Shown here piece by piece: positions 1 through 14,501 of a stretch of DNA of 64,000 bases (position 1 is its first letter; each line of letters starts with the position of its first letter). This stretch comes from Sapria himalayana. Its lineage: Eukaryota; Streptophyta; Magnoliopsida; Malpighiales; Rafflesiaceae. The notes beneath the pieces are model-generated. The model was not told the DNA's origin, ran no database searches, and worked only from the letters and a program-made list of their open reading frames with translations. The translations under genes and the position numbers were made by a program. The DNA is taken from positions 138,967 to 202,966 of the forward strand of contig JAREIK010003089.1 in the NCBI GenBank assembly GCA_029783825.1. Direction: 5' to 3'.

Positions 1-2090
1 GCATTTAGTGATTTATAGATTTTATTTAAACAATGAAATAACAAAAAATTATTTTGATATTTTTGCACATTTCAAAGGTTATAACTTTGAAAATATAATA
101 ATTTTAAATTTTTTTACAAATGGAATACTATATTTAGTAATAAGAATCATTATAATTTATATATAATATAAACTAAAAATAAATAATTTTATTGATAGAT
201 ATGATATCAATTATCAAAAAATAAATTAATATGCTATTATTAATATGATAGATATAAATTAAAATATAATTGCAAAACCTAAAATTATTCAAAATCAAAG
301 TAAAATTTATTACCAAATAATAATTTTTGTTTTTTAGTTTTTGCTTCTTTTTATGAGCAATTTTTTTTGATGAAAAATAAATTATTGAAATTATATTTAA
401 GGTCTACTAGTTTAAAGTTTTATGTATTTAGGGGGCTTTTGGTTAGGAGTTTATAGAATTAAGTATTTAGGCATTTAGTGTTCTATAAGTTTTATTTAAA
501 CAATGATATAACAAAAAAATTATTTTTATTTTTTTTTCTAATTTTTGAAGGTTTATAACCTTTGAAAATATAAAAATTTCTAATTTTTTTTTCAAATGTA
601 AATATAATATTTAGTTATAATAATCTTAATAAATAAAGTCATTTAAATTAAATATAAATAATCACATTGCTGGATATTATAATAATGATCAATAAATAAT
701 TAATAAACTATTATTAAAAAGATAGATATTATTTAAAATATTTGCAAAATCTAAATTTATTCAAAATCAAAGTATATTTACTAATTATAATTTTTTAATA
801 GTTTGCTTTTTTAATATTTATATTTTTTGTTATTAAAAAAAATTATTAAATTATATTTGTTTCCCATAAATTATTTTGTAATTTATAATTCTATAAAAAA
901 AACAAATAAATATTTAAAATAAATATTTAAAATTATAATGAATACAAATAAAATTATGATTTATTATTTATTTATTCAGGATATATAGCTTAATGGTTTT
1001 AGTATATAGGTGTTTTGGGGTTTAATCATTTAAGTGTTTATGCCTTTGGTTGATTTTATCTAATTTTTGAAGGGTATAACCTTTGAAATATAATAATTTT
1101 TAATTTTTTTTAATGTAAATATAATATTTAGTTATAATAATTTGATAATTATATATAATGTAAATCATATAAATAATTTTTATTAATAGATATTATAATA
1201 ATGATAAAATCAAATGTGATATATTATACATAATGATCAATAAATAAATTAATAAACTATTATAATAAGATGAATATTATTTAAAATATATTGCAAAATC
1301 TAAATTTATTCAAAATCAAAGTATATATTACTAAATAATAATTTTTTAATATTTTGCTTTTTTTGATAAGTTTATATTTTGTTATTAAAAATAAATTATT
1401 TAAATTATATTCGTCTTCCTCATAATTATTTTGTACTTAAAATTCTATAAAAATTAACGAATAAAAATAATTAAATAAATATTTTAAATTTAATGAATAC
1501 AACTAAAATTGACATTTATTATTTTTATTCAGGATATACAGGTTTAATGGTTTAAGTATTTAGTTGTTTTGGGGTTATTCATTTAAGTGTTTATGCCTTA
1601 AGTGATTTTATCTAATTTTGGAAGTTTATAACCTTTGAAAATATAATAATTTTTAATTTTTTTAAAAGTATATATAATATTTAGTTATAATAATCTTGAT
1701 AATTATTATAAAATGTAAAATCAATATAAATAATTTTATTAATAGATATTATAATAATGATCAATAATAAATTAATAAACTATTATTAATTAGAGTGATA
1801 TAAATAAAAATATAATTGCAATATCTAAAATTATTCAATTAAATTAAAAATAAATTACTAAATAATAATATTTTGTTTTAAAAATTTTGGCCCCTTTTAT
1901 AATCTTATATTTTTTGATGAAAAATAAAATTATTTAAATTATATCCGTCTCACTAATAATTATTTTGTAATTAATATTTCAATAAAATAAACTGATAAAT
2001 AATTAAACAAATATTTAAAATTATATTGAATACTAATAAAAAATGAGATTTATGATTTATTATTTAGTATATATTGGTTTAATATTATCA
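1..2090 (+). repeat. Satellite array A1 (about 0.6-kb monomer, A orientation)
   Basis: AT-rich satellite with the telomere-like G-rich strand on plus. Telomere-like blocks ending in the phrase 'gtttataggttttattt' or a decayed form lie near 1-35, 420-500, 1000-1050 and 1545-1605. Palindrome relics follow each near 72-98, 546-568, 1059-1090 and 1621-1645. A Y-type deletion monomer (A-T run fused to the telomere-like block) is at about 385-430. The first monomer is cut by the window edge. No coding potential is visible; reading frames are short and made of I, N, Y, F and K. The array ends where the orientation flips at about 2090-2195. Confidence 0.9.
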
Positions 2091-5000
2091 AAATATAACC
2101 TTTAAATATAAATTAATCAAAATTATATTCATAACCAATTTTTAATGACATTAATTTTATTTATGTATAATAAATAAAATAATATTTTTTCTTTATTATT
2201 CTATTATTTAAATAAAACCTATACACCACTAAATGCCTAAGCATTTAAATCACTACTAAACTACAAAATCACGATACCCCTATATAATAATCCTTTAAAT
2301 CGGTATACCCTAAATAATTATTAATAAATTTCATTAATATATGATTTCATTATAATAAAATATCATTTTGATTGTTTAGTTTTTATTTTTATATATGTAT
2401 TAATTATAAAAATAAAATATGAGTTAAAAATATAATTTATAAAAATATTTTTCTTCAAAAAATAGATAAGCTTATAAAAGAATAAAAATTTAAAAACAAA
2501 TAATTATTATATAGTAATATTATTTTGCTTTGATTTTGAATCATTTAGGTTTTGATATTATATTTTAAGTAATATCAATCTTATTCATAAAAGATTTTTA
2601 ATTTATTTTTGATAATTATTAAATATCTATCAATAAATTGTTTATATTGAATTTATATGATATATAATTATTATGATTATTAGAAATAAATATTGTATAC
2701 GCTTTTGAAAAAATTAAAAAAATTATTATATTTTCAAAGGTTATAATCTTAAAAATGAGAAATAATAATAATAATTAAATTATATTTATTTTAGTTTTTA
2801 AATAAAACCTATAGACCATTAAATGCTTACTTACTTAAATTAGTAAGCTCATAAACCCTGAAACCCCTAAATACATAAACATTTAACATCTATATACTAC
2901 TTAATAAATAATAAATCTCATTTTTATTTCTATTTATTATAAATTTAAATATTCATTTTAATTATTTAAAGTTTAATTATTTAGAAAAATTAATTATAAA
3001 ATAAATTTCGAGTAAGACAAATATTATTTAATAATTTATTTTTAATCAAAAAAATATAAGTTTATAAAAAGAAGAAAAAATTTTAAAATAAATATTATTA
3101 TTTAGTAATATATTTGATTTTATTTGAAGGATTTGGTGCAATGTAAATATATATTAATTAATATTTATATTATTAATAATAGTTTATTAATTTAATTTTG
3201 ATCATTATTATAATATATATCATTAAAATTGTTTATTTTGAATTTATATGATATATAATAAGTAAGATTAATATAATTATACATAGTATTCACATTCAAA
3301 AAATTTAAAAATTATTTTATTTTTAAAGGTTATAACCTTTGTAAATCAGAAAAAATCTAAAAAATTTTTAATTTTTATTATATAAATAAAACCTATAAAC
3401 CACTAAATGCCTAAAAACATAAATTGTTAAACTTTTAGACGACAAACTTCTAAATAATCAAACCATTAAACGAGTATACCATATATAATAAATCATAAAT
3501 CTCATTTTAATTTGTATCCATTATAATTTTAAATATTTATTTTAATTATTTATTAGTTTATTTTTTATAGAAATATCAATTACAAAATAAATAATGAGTG
3601 AGACAAATATAATTTTAATAATTTATTTTTAATCAAAAAAAAAATAAACTTATATAAAGAAGTAAAAATTAAAAACAACAAATTATTATTTAGTTATTTA
3701 TTTACTTTGATTTTGAATCATTATATATAAGTTTTGCAATTATATTTTAATTGCGATCTATCTTATTAATAATAGTTTAATAATTTATTATTGATCATTT
3801 TTATAATATCGAACAATAAATTTACTTATCTTCAAGTAAATGTCTTATAATTATTAAGTTATTATAAACTAAATATTATATTTACATTTGAAAAAAATTT
3901 AAAAATTATTATATTTCCAAGGTTATTTCTTCAAAAATATAAAAAAATCCCAAAATAATTTTGTATTATTTTATTATTTAAATAAAACTTATATACCACT
4001 AAATGCCTAAACATTTAAATCTCTAGACTCCTAAACCCCAAAACCCCCTAAAATACTTAAACCATTAAACCTATATAAACTAAATAATAAATAATAAATA
4101 ATAAATAATAAATATCATTTTATTTGTATTCATTATAATTTTAAATATTCATTTTAATTATTTTTAAGTATATTTTTATTGAAATATTAATTACAAAATA
4201 AATAATGAGTGAGACAGAAATAATTTAAATAAATTATTTTTTATGAAAAAATTAATAAGCTTATAAAAATAAACAAAATTTCAAATTTTTAAATTTTATT
4301 TAGTAATATAATTTACTTTGATTTTGAATTATTTTGGGTTCTGCAAATATATTTTAATTAATATCTATCTTATATATATAATAGTTTATTAATTTTTTAT
4401 TTGATCACCTTTATAATATATATAATACATTTTTTTTATTTTGAATCTACAACAAATATAATTATTAAGATTATTATAACTAAGTACGAAAATTAATAAA
4501 ATAAATTTTTTGTATTTCATTGATTAAATAAAACCTATAAATACAAAAATTAGTAAACATAAAAATCAATAAACTCCTTAACCCCAAAACCACAAAAAAT
4601 GTAAACAATTAAATAGTTTTACCTTAAATAATAAATAATAAATCTCATTTTTAATAGTACTCATTATAATTTTAAATATACCTTTAATTATTTATTAGTT
4701 TAATTTTATAGAAATATAAATTAAAAATAAATTATTAGTGAGACAAATATAATTTAAATAATTTATTTTTAATCAAAAAATATATAGGCTATAAATGGAT
4801 ATAAAAATTTAAAAATTTAAAATTAATATTTAGTAAAATATTTCACTTTGATTTGAGTCATTTTAGGTTTTGCAAATATATTTTTAAACAATATTAATCT
4901 TATTAATAATAGGTTATTACTTTTTTATGATCATTATTATAAATAATATCAATAAAATAGTTTATATGAATTTATATGATATATAATTATTATGATTATT

Positions 5001-5358
5001 ATAACTTCATATGTATTCACTTTTCAAAAAAAATTTAAAAATTATTATATTTTCAAGGTTATAACCTTCAAAAATGAGGAAAAAATAAGAAAAATAAATT
5101 TTTGTATTTTATTTTTTTATATAAAACCTATAAACCACTAAATGACTAAATACTAAAATGACTAAACTTCCAACCTCGAAGCCCATAAATACTTAAACAT
5201 TAAATTAGTATAGTCTAAATAATAAATCATAAATCTCAGTTTTATTAGTATTCAATAAAATTATAAATATTCATTTTAATTATTTATCAGTTTATTTTTA
5301 TAAAATAATAATTACAAAATAAATTATTAGTAAGACATATATAAAATTTTGATTAAAA
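2091..5358 (-). repeat. Satellite array B1 (inverted relative to A1)
   Basis: Same satellite on the opposite strand, read from the repeated phrase 'aaaacctata.accactaaatgcc' at about 2215, 2813, 3388, 3984, 4531 and 5123 (spacing near 0.55-0.6 kb). The order of monomer variants (a 'cccctatata' variant at 2275, a 'gcttacttacttaaat' variant at 2827, a 'ttgtgcaatgtaaat' variant near 3130, then one with 'aaacgagtatacc' at 3470) recurs at 37.0-38.9 kb, 54.6-55.8 kb and 62.9-64.0 kb. B1 is therefore a displaced piece of the same higher-order unit that fills the right part of the window. Confidence 0.88.
4080..4113. repeat. AAATAAT microsatellite
   Basis: About four to five head-to-tail copies of the 7-bp unit AAATAAT inside the satellite. 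It is an expansion of the one or two units found at this place in other monomers. Likely slippage. Confidence 0.8.
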
Positions 5359-5967
5359 ATATTTTAAAAAAATTATATTTGTATAACTCTTAGTTTATTT
5401 TTTTAATAATATTTATATAAAAATAAAAAAATAATAATAAAAATGAATATTTAAAATTATAATGAAAAAAAAATGATTTTTATTATTTATATTTAGGGTA
5501 TACCGGTTTAATTTAAGTGATATCTTTCTCAAAATAATTTATTTTGTAAATAATATTTCTATAATAATCTTTATAATTATATAACATGTAATTCAATATA
5601 AACAATTTTATTGATAAATATTCTAATAATGATCAAAAATAAATTAATAATCTTCTATTAATAAGATTGATATCAATTAAAATATAATTACAAAACCTAA
5701 AATGATTCAGAAGCAAAGCAAAATATATTACTATATAATAATTTTTTGTTATGAAAAATTTTTTCTTTTTAAAAACTTTATCTATAATTTTTTGATGAAA
5801 AATAATTTAATAAATTATTTTTGTCTATCTCAATTTATTTTGTAATTAATATTTGTATATAAATAAATAAATAAATAATTAAAATGAATATTTAAAATTT
5901 AATGAAAAAAATGAGATTTATTATTTATTATTTTAAAAAAATGAGATTTATTATTGTTTAAAATATA

Positions 5968-6197
5968 TAGTATTGCTATTATGGTTAACTTTCACTCGGT
6001 TGAACAAAGCCAACTTGTAAAAAAACAAAGAACCAAATTAAGCACACAACTCGGTCCCGTTATATTTAACATTTTTATCCTTTTCTGCAGATCAAAGCAT
6101 TTTGACAAGGTAATGAAACTTGTTTGCAGTATTCAGCCTATTTGACAAACAAAATTGGCCCAATTTGAGTTTGAAGATACATAACTAAGGAATGATA
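5968..6197 (-). mobile_element. Orphan internal fragment of the hAT element
   Basis: These 230 bp match, in reverse complement, the non-coding interior of hAT copy 1 (27797-28027) and copy 2 (46875-47103). Shared words include 'ggttaactttcactcgg', 'aaccaaattaagcacacaac' and 'ataactaaggaatgat'. Similarity starts and stops abruptly. No terminal inverted repeat is present, and I see no target duplication. The flanking monomer has lost its telomere-like block and palindrome, so the fragment replaces roughly that part of the monomer. A 63-codon open frame across it is a chance reading. Best explained as filler copied in during break repair, or as a relic of a deleted element. Confidence 0.88.
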
Positions 6198-9100
6198 GAT
6201 ATTATAATAGGTTCAAAATTAAATTAATTAAACTATTATTAATAATATAAATATTAATTAAATATATTTACACGGACACAAATAATTAAAAATAAAATAA
6301 AAATATATACTAAATAATAATATTTAATTTTTAATTTTTTCCATATTTTTATAAGCTTAATTTTTTTATGATTAAAAATATATTATATAAATAATATATG
6401 TCTCACTCGAAATTTATTTGTAATTAATTTTTATAAAAAATTAAATATAAATAATAAAAATGAATATTTAAAATAATAATAAATAGAAATAAAATGAGAT
6501 TTATTATTTATTAAGTAGTATACAGCTGTTATAAGGAATTATGTATTTAGGGTTTTCGGGTTTTATGAGCTACTGATTTAAGTAAGTAAACATTTAGTGA
6601 TCGATCATGTTTTATTTAAAAAAGTAATAACAAAAATTTATTTTTTTGTATTCTTTCTCATTTTTTAAGATTATAACCTATGAAAATATTATAATTTTTA
6701 AATTTTTTTCTAAAGAAAATAAAATATTTATTTATAATAATCATGATAATATATATCATATAAATCAATATAACAATTTTATTGATAGATATTCTAATAA
6801 TTATCAAAAAATAAATTAAAAATCTATTATGAATAAGATTGATATTATTTAAAATATAATATCAAAACCTAAAATGATTCAACAAGCAAAGATAAATATA
6901 TACTTAATAATAATATATGTTTTTTAAAATTTTTATTTTTTTTATAAGCTTATCAATTTTTGATAAAAATTATTTTATGAAATTATATTTTTAACTCATA
7001 ATTTATTTTATAATTAATATATATATATATGAATAAAAAACATAACAATCAAACTAAATTTTTTAAATTATAATGAAAACAAATAAAAAAAGATTTATAA
7101 ATTATTATTTAGGGTTATACCGGTTAAAGGATTATCTATATAGGGGTATCAGGATTTTGTAGTATAGTGATTTAAGTGGTTTAGACATTTAGTGTGTTAT
7201 AGGTTTTATTTAAACAATGAAATAACAAAAAAAATATTTTTTTTATTTTTTCACATGTTCAAAGTTATAATCTTTGAAAATATAAAAATTTTAATCTTTT
7301 TCAAAAGTGAATACAATATTTTGTTATAATAATTATTAAATTTATATATCATATAAATTCAATATAAAATTTTTATTGATAAATATTCTAATAATGATCA
7401 AAATAAATAAATAATCTATTATTAATAAGTTAGATATCAATTAAAATATAATTACAAATCCTAAAATGATTCTGAAACAAAGCAAAATATATTACTATAT
7501 AATATTTTTTTGTTTTAATTTTTTTCTTCTTTTAATAAGTTTATATATTTTTTTTTGTTGAAAAATAATTTATATAAATTCTATTTGTATTACTTATAAT
7601 TTATTTTTATAATTAATATTATATAAAAATAAACACATAAAAAGTTAAAATGAAATTTAAAATTATAATGAAAAAAATTAAAAATGAGATTAATTATTAA
7701 TTATTTATTATTTTTTATTTAGGATATAGATGTTTAAAAATTTATCTATTAGGGTCTACAAGATTTAGAAGTTATTGATTTAAGTATAGGCATTTAATGG
7801 TTTATAGGTTTTATTCAAACAACGAAATAATGAAAAATTATTTTTGATATTTTTTCCAATTTTCAAAGGTTATAACATTTGAAATATAATAATTTTAAAA
7901 TTTTTTAAAAATGTGAATATAAATTTTGTAATAATAAATATTATAACTATATATAAATAAAACTAAATATAAACAATTTTATTGATAGATATTATATAAA
8001 TTATCAAAAAATAAATTAATAAACTATTATTAATATGATAGATATAAATTAAAATAAAATTAAATAACCTAAAATGATTCAAAATCAAGGTTAAATTTAT
8101 TACTAAATAATAATTTTTTTTAGTTTTTGCATCATTTTATAAGCTTATATGTTTTTTTGATGAAAAATATATTATTTAAATTATATTTGTATCACACATA
8201 ATTTATTTTGTAATTAATATTTCTATAAATTATTTTAATTATATTTAAGGTTTAAGAGTTTAAAGGTTTAAGTATTTAGGGGCTTCGGGGTTTAGCAGTT
8301 TAGATATTTATGTATTTAGGCATTTAATGGTTTATAAGTTTTATTTAAAAATGATATAACAAAAATTTATTTTTGTTATTTTTTATCAATTTTGAATGTC
8401 TTAAACTTTGAAAATATAACAATTTTTAAATTTTTTTAATATGTGAATATTATATTATAGTTATGATAATCTTAATAATTAGATAATCATGAAAATTAAA
8501 TATAAACAATTATATTGAAATATATTATATTAATAATCAAAAAATAAATTAATAATCTATTAATAATAAAATAAATATTATTAGAAATATATTTGCAAAA
8601 TGTAAATTTATTCAAAATCAAAGAAAATATATTACAAAATAATACTTTCTTTGATGTTTTGCTTCATTTTATAAGTTTATATTTTTTGTTATTAAAAGTA
8701 AATTATTTAAATTATATTTGTCTTCCTCATAATTTATTTTAAATTTTATAATTCTATAAAGATAAACTTATAAATAATTAAAATGAATATTTAAATTATA
8801 AGAAAAAAATAAAATAGATATTTATTATTTATTATTCAGATATACTAGTTTAATGGTTTAAGTATTTAGGTTATTTGGGGTTTAGTGATTTAAGTGTTTA
8901 GGCCTTTAGTGATTTATAGTTTTTATTTAAAGAATGAAAAAATAAAAAATTTAATTTTTTGATTTTTTTTTGATTTTTTTTAATTTTTGAAGGTTATAAC
9001 CTTTGAAATTATAATAATTTTAATTTTTTTTAAATGTGAATATAATATTCAGTAAAAATAATCTAAAAAATTATATATAATATAAACTCAATATAAATAA

Positions 9101-12100
9101 TTTTATTGATAAATATTATAATAATGATCAATAATAAATTAATAAACTATTATAGATAAGAATGATATAAATTAAAATAAAATTGCAAAATCTAAAATGA
9201 TTAAAAATAAAATAATATATTTTACTAAATAATAAATTTTTGTTTTTAAAATTTTGCCTCTTTTTATAAGGATATATATTTTTTTTTGATGAAAAATAAA
9301 TTATTTAAATTAGATCTGTCTCACTAATAATTTATTTTGTAATTTATATTTCTATAAAAATAAACTGATAAATAATTAAAATAAAAATTTAAAATATAGT
9401 TAATAAAAATTAAATTGAGATTTATGATTTTTTATTAATGTACACCTGTTTAATAGTTTAAGTATTTAATGATTTTGTCATTTAGGACTTTAGCAATATA
9501 TGTTTTTAGGCATTTAGTGGTTTATAGGTTTTATTTAAACAATAAATAACAAAAAAATTGTAATTTTCTCTCATTTTCTTGAGTTATAACCTTTGAAAAT
9601 ATAATAATATTTAAAATTTTTTGAAAAGTGAATTCAATATTTAGTTATTTTAATATTAATAATTATATATCATATAAAGTCAATATAAACAATTTTATTG
9701 ATAGATAATTAATTAATGATCAAATTTAAATTAATAAACTATTAATAAAAAGATGATATTAATTAAAAAATATTTACAAAACCCAAATTAAAATATATAT
9801 GTCGCTCTCATAATTTAATTTGTAATAAATATTTCTATAAAAATAAACTAATAAAAAAATTAAAATTAATATTTAAAATTATAATAAATAGTAATAAAAA
9901 ATAGATTTATTAAATATTAAGTAGTATATAGTAGTTTAATGGTTTATGTATTCAGGCATTATAAGGTTTAGAAGTTTACTAATTTAACTGTGTATGCATT
10001 TAGTGGTTTATAGGTTTTATTAAATAAATAAAATAATAAAAAATTTATTTTTATTATTTTTTGATATTTTCAAAGGTTATAACCTTTGAAAATATAATAA
10101 TTTTTAAATTTTTTTCAAAACTGAATTCAATATTTAGTTATAATAATCATTATATTTATATATCATATAAATTCAATATAAAAAATTTTAGTGATTAATA
10201 TTCTAATAAGTATCAAAAAATAAATTAATAATCTATTATTAATAAGATAGATATCAATTAAAATATAATTACAAAACCTAAATTGATTCAAAAGAAAAGT
10301 AAAATATATTACTATATAATAATTTTTTGTTTTGAAATTTTTTTTCTTTGAAAAAGTTTGTCAATAATTTTTCGATGAAAAATAATTTATATAAATTATA
10401 TTTGTCTAACTCAATTTATTTTGTAATAAATATATATATATAAATAAATAAATAATTAATTAATTAAAATGAATATTTAAATTCATAATGAAAAAAAATG
10501 AGATTTATTATTTATTATTTAGGTATACTGGTTTAATTTAAAATAGATCTGTCTTATTAATAATTTATTTTGTAATTAATATTTATATAAAATAAATTGA
10601 TAAATAATAAAAATAAAATTTTAAAATTATACTGAATAAAAATTAAAATGAGATTTATGATTTATTATTAATGTATACCAGTTTAATGATTTAAGTATTT
10701 ATAGGTTTTGTCTTTAAAAGTTTAGCGATTTATGTTTTTAGGCTTTTAGTAGTTTATAGGTTTTATTTTATTAAATAAAATAACAAAAAAAATTTCTATA
10801 ATTTTTTATCATTTTCATAGGTTATAACATTTGAAAAAATAATAATATTTAATTTTTTTTTTAAATTTTAATATCATATTATGTAATAATAATATTAATA
10901 ATTATATATCATATAAATTTAATATAAATAATTTTATTGTTAGATATTATAATAAAGATCAAAAATGAAATTTATAAACTATTAATATTAAAATAGATAA
11001 TAATTAAAAAATATTTTCAAAACCCAAATTGATTCAAAATTAAAGTAACTTATATTACTTGATAATCATTTATTATTTTTAAATTTATACTTCTTTTATA
11101 ATCGTATATTTTTATTAGATATATAATATATTTTTTAAATAATATTTGTCCCACTCATAATTTATTTTGTAAAAAATATTTCTATAAAAATATACTAATA
11201 AATAATTAAAATGAATATTTAAAATTATAATAAATAGAAATAAAAATTAGATTTATTATTTATTATGTATTATATATCAGTTTAATGGTTACTGTATTTA
11301 GGCATTACTGGGACTAGGAGTTTACTTATTTAACTGAATATGCATTTAGTAGTTTATAGATTTTATTTTAAATTTAAAAAAACCAAAAATTTATTTTTAT
11401 TATTTTTTGATATTTTTAAAGGTTATCAAGTTAGAAAATATAATTATTTTTAAATTTTTTTCAAAAGTGAATTCAATATTTAGTTATAATAATCATTATA
11501 TTTATAAATCATATAAATTCAATATAAACTATTTTATTGATAAATATTCTAATAATGATCAAAAAATAAATTAATAATCTATTATTAATAAGTTAGATAT
11601 CAATTAAAATAAAATTACAAAACCTAAAATGATTCAGAAGCGAAGCAAAATATATTACTATATAATAATTTTTTGTTTTGAAAATTTTTTTTCTTTTAAA
11701 AAGTTTATCTATAATTTTTTAATAAAAAATAATTTATATAAAATATATTTGTATAACTCAATTTATTTTGTAATTAATATTTATATATAAATAAACAATA
11801 AATAATTAAATTGAATATATAAAAATTATAATGAAAAAAAATGAGATTTGTTATTTATTATTTAGGGATACCTGTTTAATTTAAATTAGATCTATCTCAC
11901 TAATAATTTATTTTGTAATTAATATTTCTATAAAAATAAACTGATAAATAATTAAAATAAAAATTTAAATTTATACTGAATAAAAATTAAAATGAAATTT
12001 ATGAATTATTATTAATGTATACCAGTTTAATATTTTATGTATTTAGAGGTTTTGTCGTTTATGACTTTAGCGATTTATGTTTTTAGGCATTTAGTGGTTT

Positions 12101-14473
12101 ATAGGTTTTGTATAAATAATGAAATAACAAAAAAATTATTTTTGGTATTTTTTCACATTTTCAAAGGTTATAACCATTGATAATATAATAATTTTAAAAT
12201 TTTTTAAAAATGTGAATACAATATTTAGTAATGATAATTATTATAAATATATATAATATAAAGTAAATATAAATAATTTTATTCTTAGATATGATATCGA
12301 TTATCAAAAGATAAATTAATATGTTATTATTATTATAATGGATATCAATTAAAATATAATTGCAAAACCTATTATTATTCAAAATCCAAGTAAAATTTAT
12401 TACTAAATAATAATTTTTGATTTTTAGTTTTTGCTTCTTTTTATAAGCTTAAATATTTTTTTGATGAAAAATAAATTATTTAACTTATATTTTTATCACT
12501 CATATTTTATTTTGTAATTAATATTTAATAAATTATTTAAATTATAATTAAGGTTTATGAGTTTAAAGGTTTAAGTATTTAGGGGCTTTTATTTTTAGGA
12601 GATTAGATGTTTAAGTGTTTAGGCATTTAGTGGTTTATAAGTTTTATTTAAACAATGATATAGCAAAAAATTTATTTTTATTATTTTTTCTAATTTTTGA
12701 AGATTATATCCTTTGAAAATATAATAATTTTTAAATTTTTTTAAATGTCAATATAATATTTATTTATAATTATCTTAATAATTATAATTCATTTAAATTA
12801 AATATAAATAATTATATTGCTATATATTAGAATTATGAATAAAAAATAAATTAATAAACTATTATTAATAAAATAGTTATTATTTAAAAAGTATTTGCAA
12901 TATCTAAATTTATTCAAATCAAGGTAAAATATATTACTAAATAATAATTTTTTTTAATGTTTTGCTATTTTTATAACTTTATATTTTTGTTATTAAAAAT
13001 AAATTATTTAAATTATATTTGTCTCACTCATAATTTATTTTGTAATTTATAATTCTAATATAATAAACTACTAAATAATTAAAATGAATATTTAAAATTA
13101 TAATGAATACAAATAAAATTGAGATTTATTATTTATTATTCAGGATATACCGGTTTATTGGTTTAAGTATTTAGGTGTTTTGTGGTTTAGAAGTTTAGTG
13201 ATTTAATTGTTTAGACCTTTAGTGATTTATAGTTTTTTTAAAGAAAGAAAAACAAAAAATTTAATTTTTTGTTTTTTCTTAATTTTTGAAGGTTGTAACC
13301 TTTAAAAATATAATAATATTTAATTTTTTTTAATGTGGATATAATATTTAGTTATAATAATCTTAATAATTATATATAATATAAACATAATATAAATAAT
13401 TTTATTAATAGATAGTATAATAATGATTTATAAATAATTTAATAAACTTGTATTTATAAGAATGATATAAATTAAAATATAATTGTAAAATCTAAAATGA
13501 TTCAAAATCAAAATAAGATATATTATTAAATAATAATTTTTTATTTTTAAAATTTTGCCTCTTTTTATGAGCATTTTTTTGAGAAAAATAAACTATTTAA
13601 ATTATATATGTCGCACTAATAATTTATTTTTTAATTAATATTTCTATAAAAATAAACTTATAAATAATTAAAATAAATATTTAAAATTATAATGAATACT
13701 AATAAAACTGAGATTTATGATTTATTATTTAGACTATACTAATTAAATATTTTAAGTATTTATGGGTTTCGGGGTTTAGGAGTTTTGTAATTTTTGTATT
13801 TAGTAATTTAGTGGTTTATAGGTTTTATATAAAAAATAAAATAACAAAAAATTTATTTTTGTTATTTTTTCTCTTTTTTGAAGGTTATAACCTTTGAAAA
13901 TATAATAATTTTTAAATTTTTTTTAGAAAAGTGAATACAATATGAAGTTATAATAAGCATAATAATTATATATCATATAAATTCAATATAAACTTTTTTA
14001 TTGATATTTATTGTAATAATGATCATAAAAAAGTAATAACCAATTATTAATAAGATAAATATTGTTTAAAATATATTTACAAAACCTAAAATGACTCAAA
14101 ATCAAAGTGAAATATTTTACTAAATATTAATTTTAAATTTTTAAATTTTTGTATCCATTTATAAGCCGATATATTTTTTGATGAAAAATAAATTATTTAA
14201 ATTATATTTGTCTCACTATTAATTTATTTTTTAATTTATATTTCTATAAAATTAAACTAATGAATAATTAAAATGTATATTTAAAATTATAATAAATACT
14301 AATAAAAATGAGATTTATGATTTATTATTTAGGGTATAACTATTTAATTGTTTTAGTATTTTGTGGTTTTCGGGTTACGGAGTTTATTGATTTATATGTT
14401 TTCACATTTAGGTGTTTATAGGTTTTATTTAATCAATGAAATAACAAAAAAAATATTTTTATGAATTTTCGTA

Positions 14474-14501
14474 ATTTTCAAAGGTTATAACCTTTGAAAA
14501 T
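14474..14501. repeat. Representative monomer palindrome (28 bp, perfect)
   Basis: Perfect palindrome centred between 14487 and 14488 with the core arm TTTTCAAAGGTTA and its complement. It lies directly after the telomere-like block and the short 'aacaaaaaaaat' spacer. This is the commonest form in the arrays; similar copies occur in most full-length monomers of both orientations. It could extrude as a cruciform or bind a symmetric protein dimer; the sequence alone cannot tell which. Confidence 0.9.

Noticed and set aside
420..510. A true telomere or chromosome end
   Set aside because: The telomere-like blocks are short, highly degenerate, interspersed at monomer spacing and present in both orientations.
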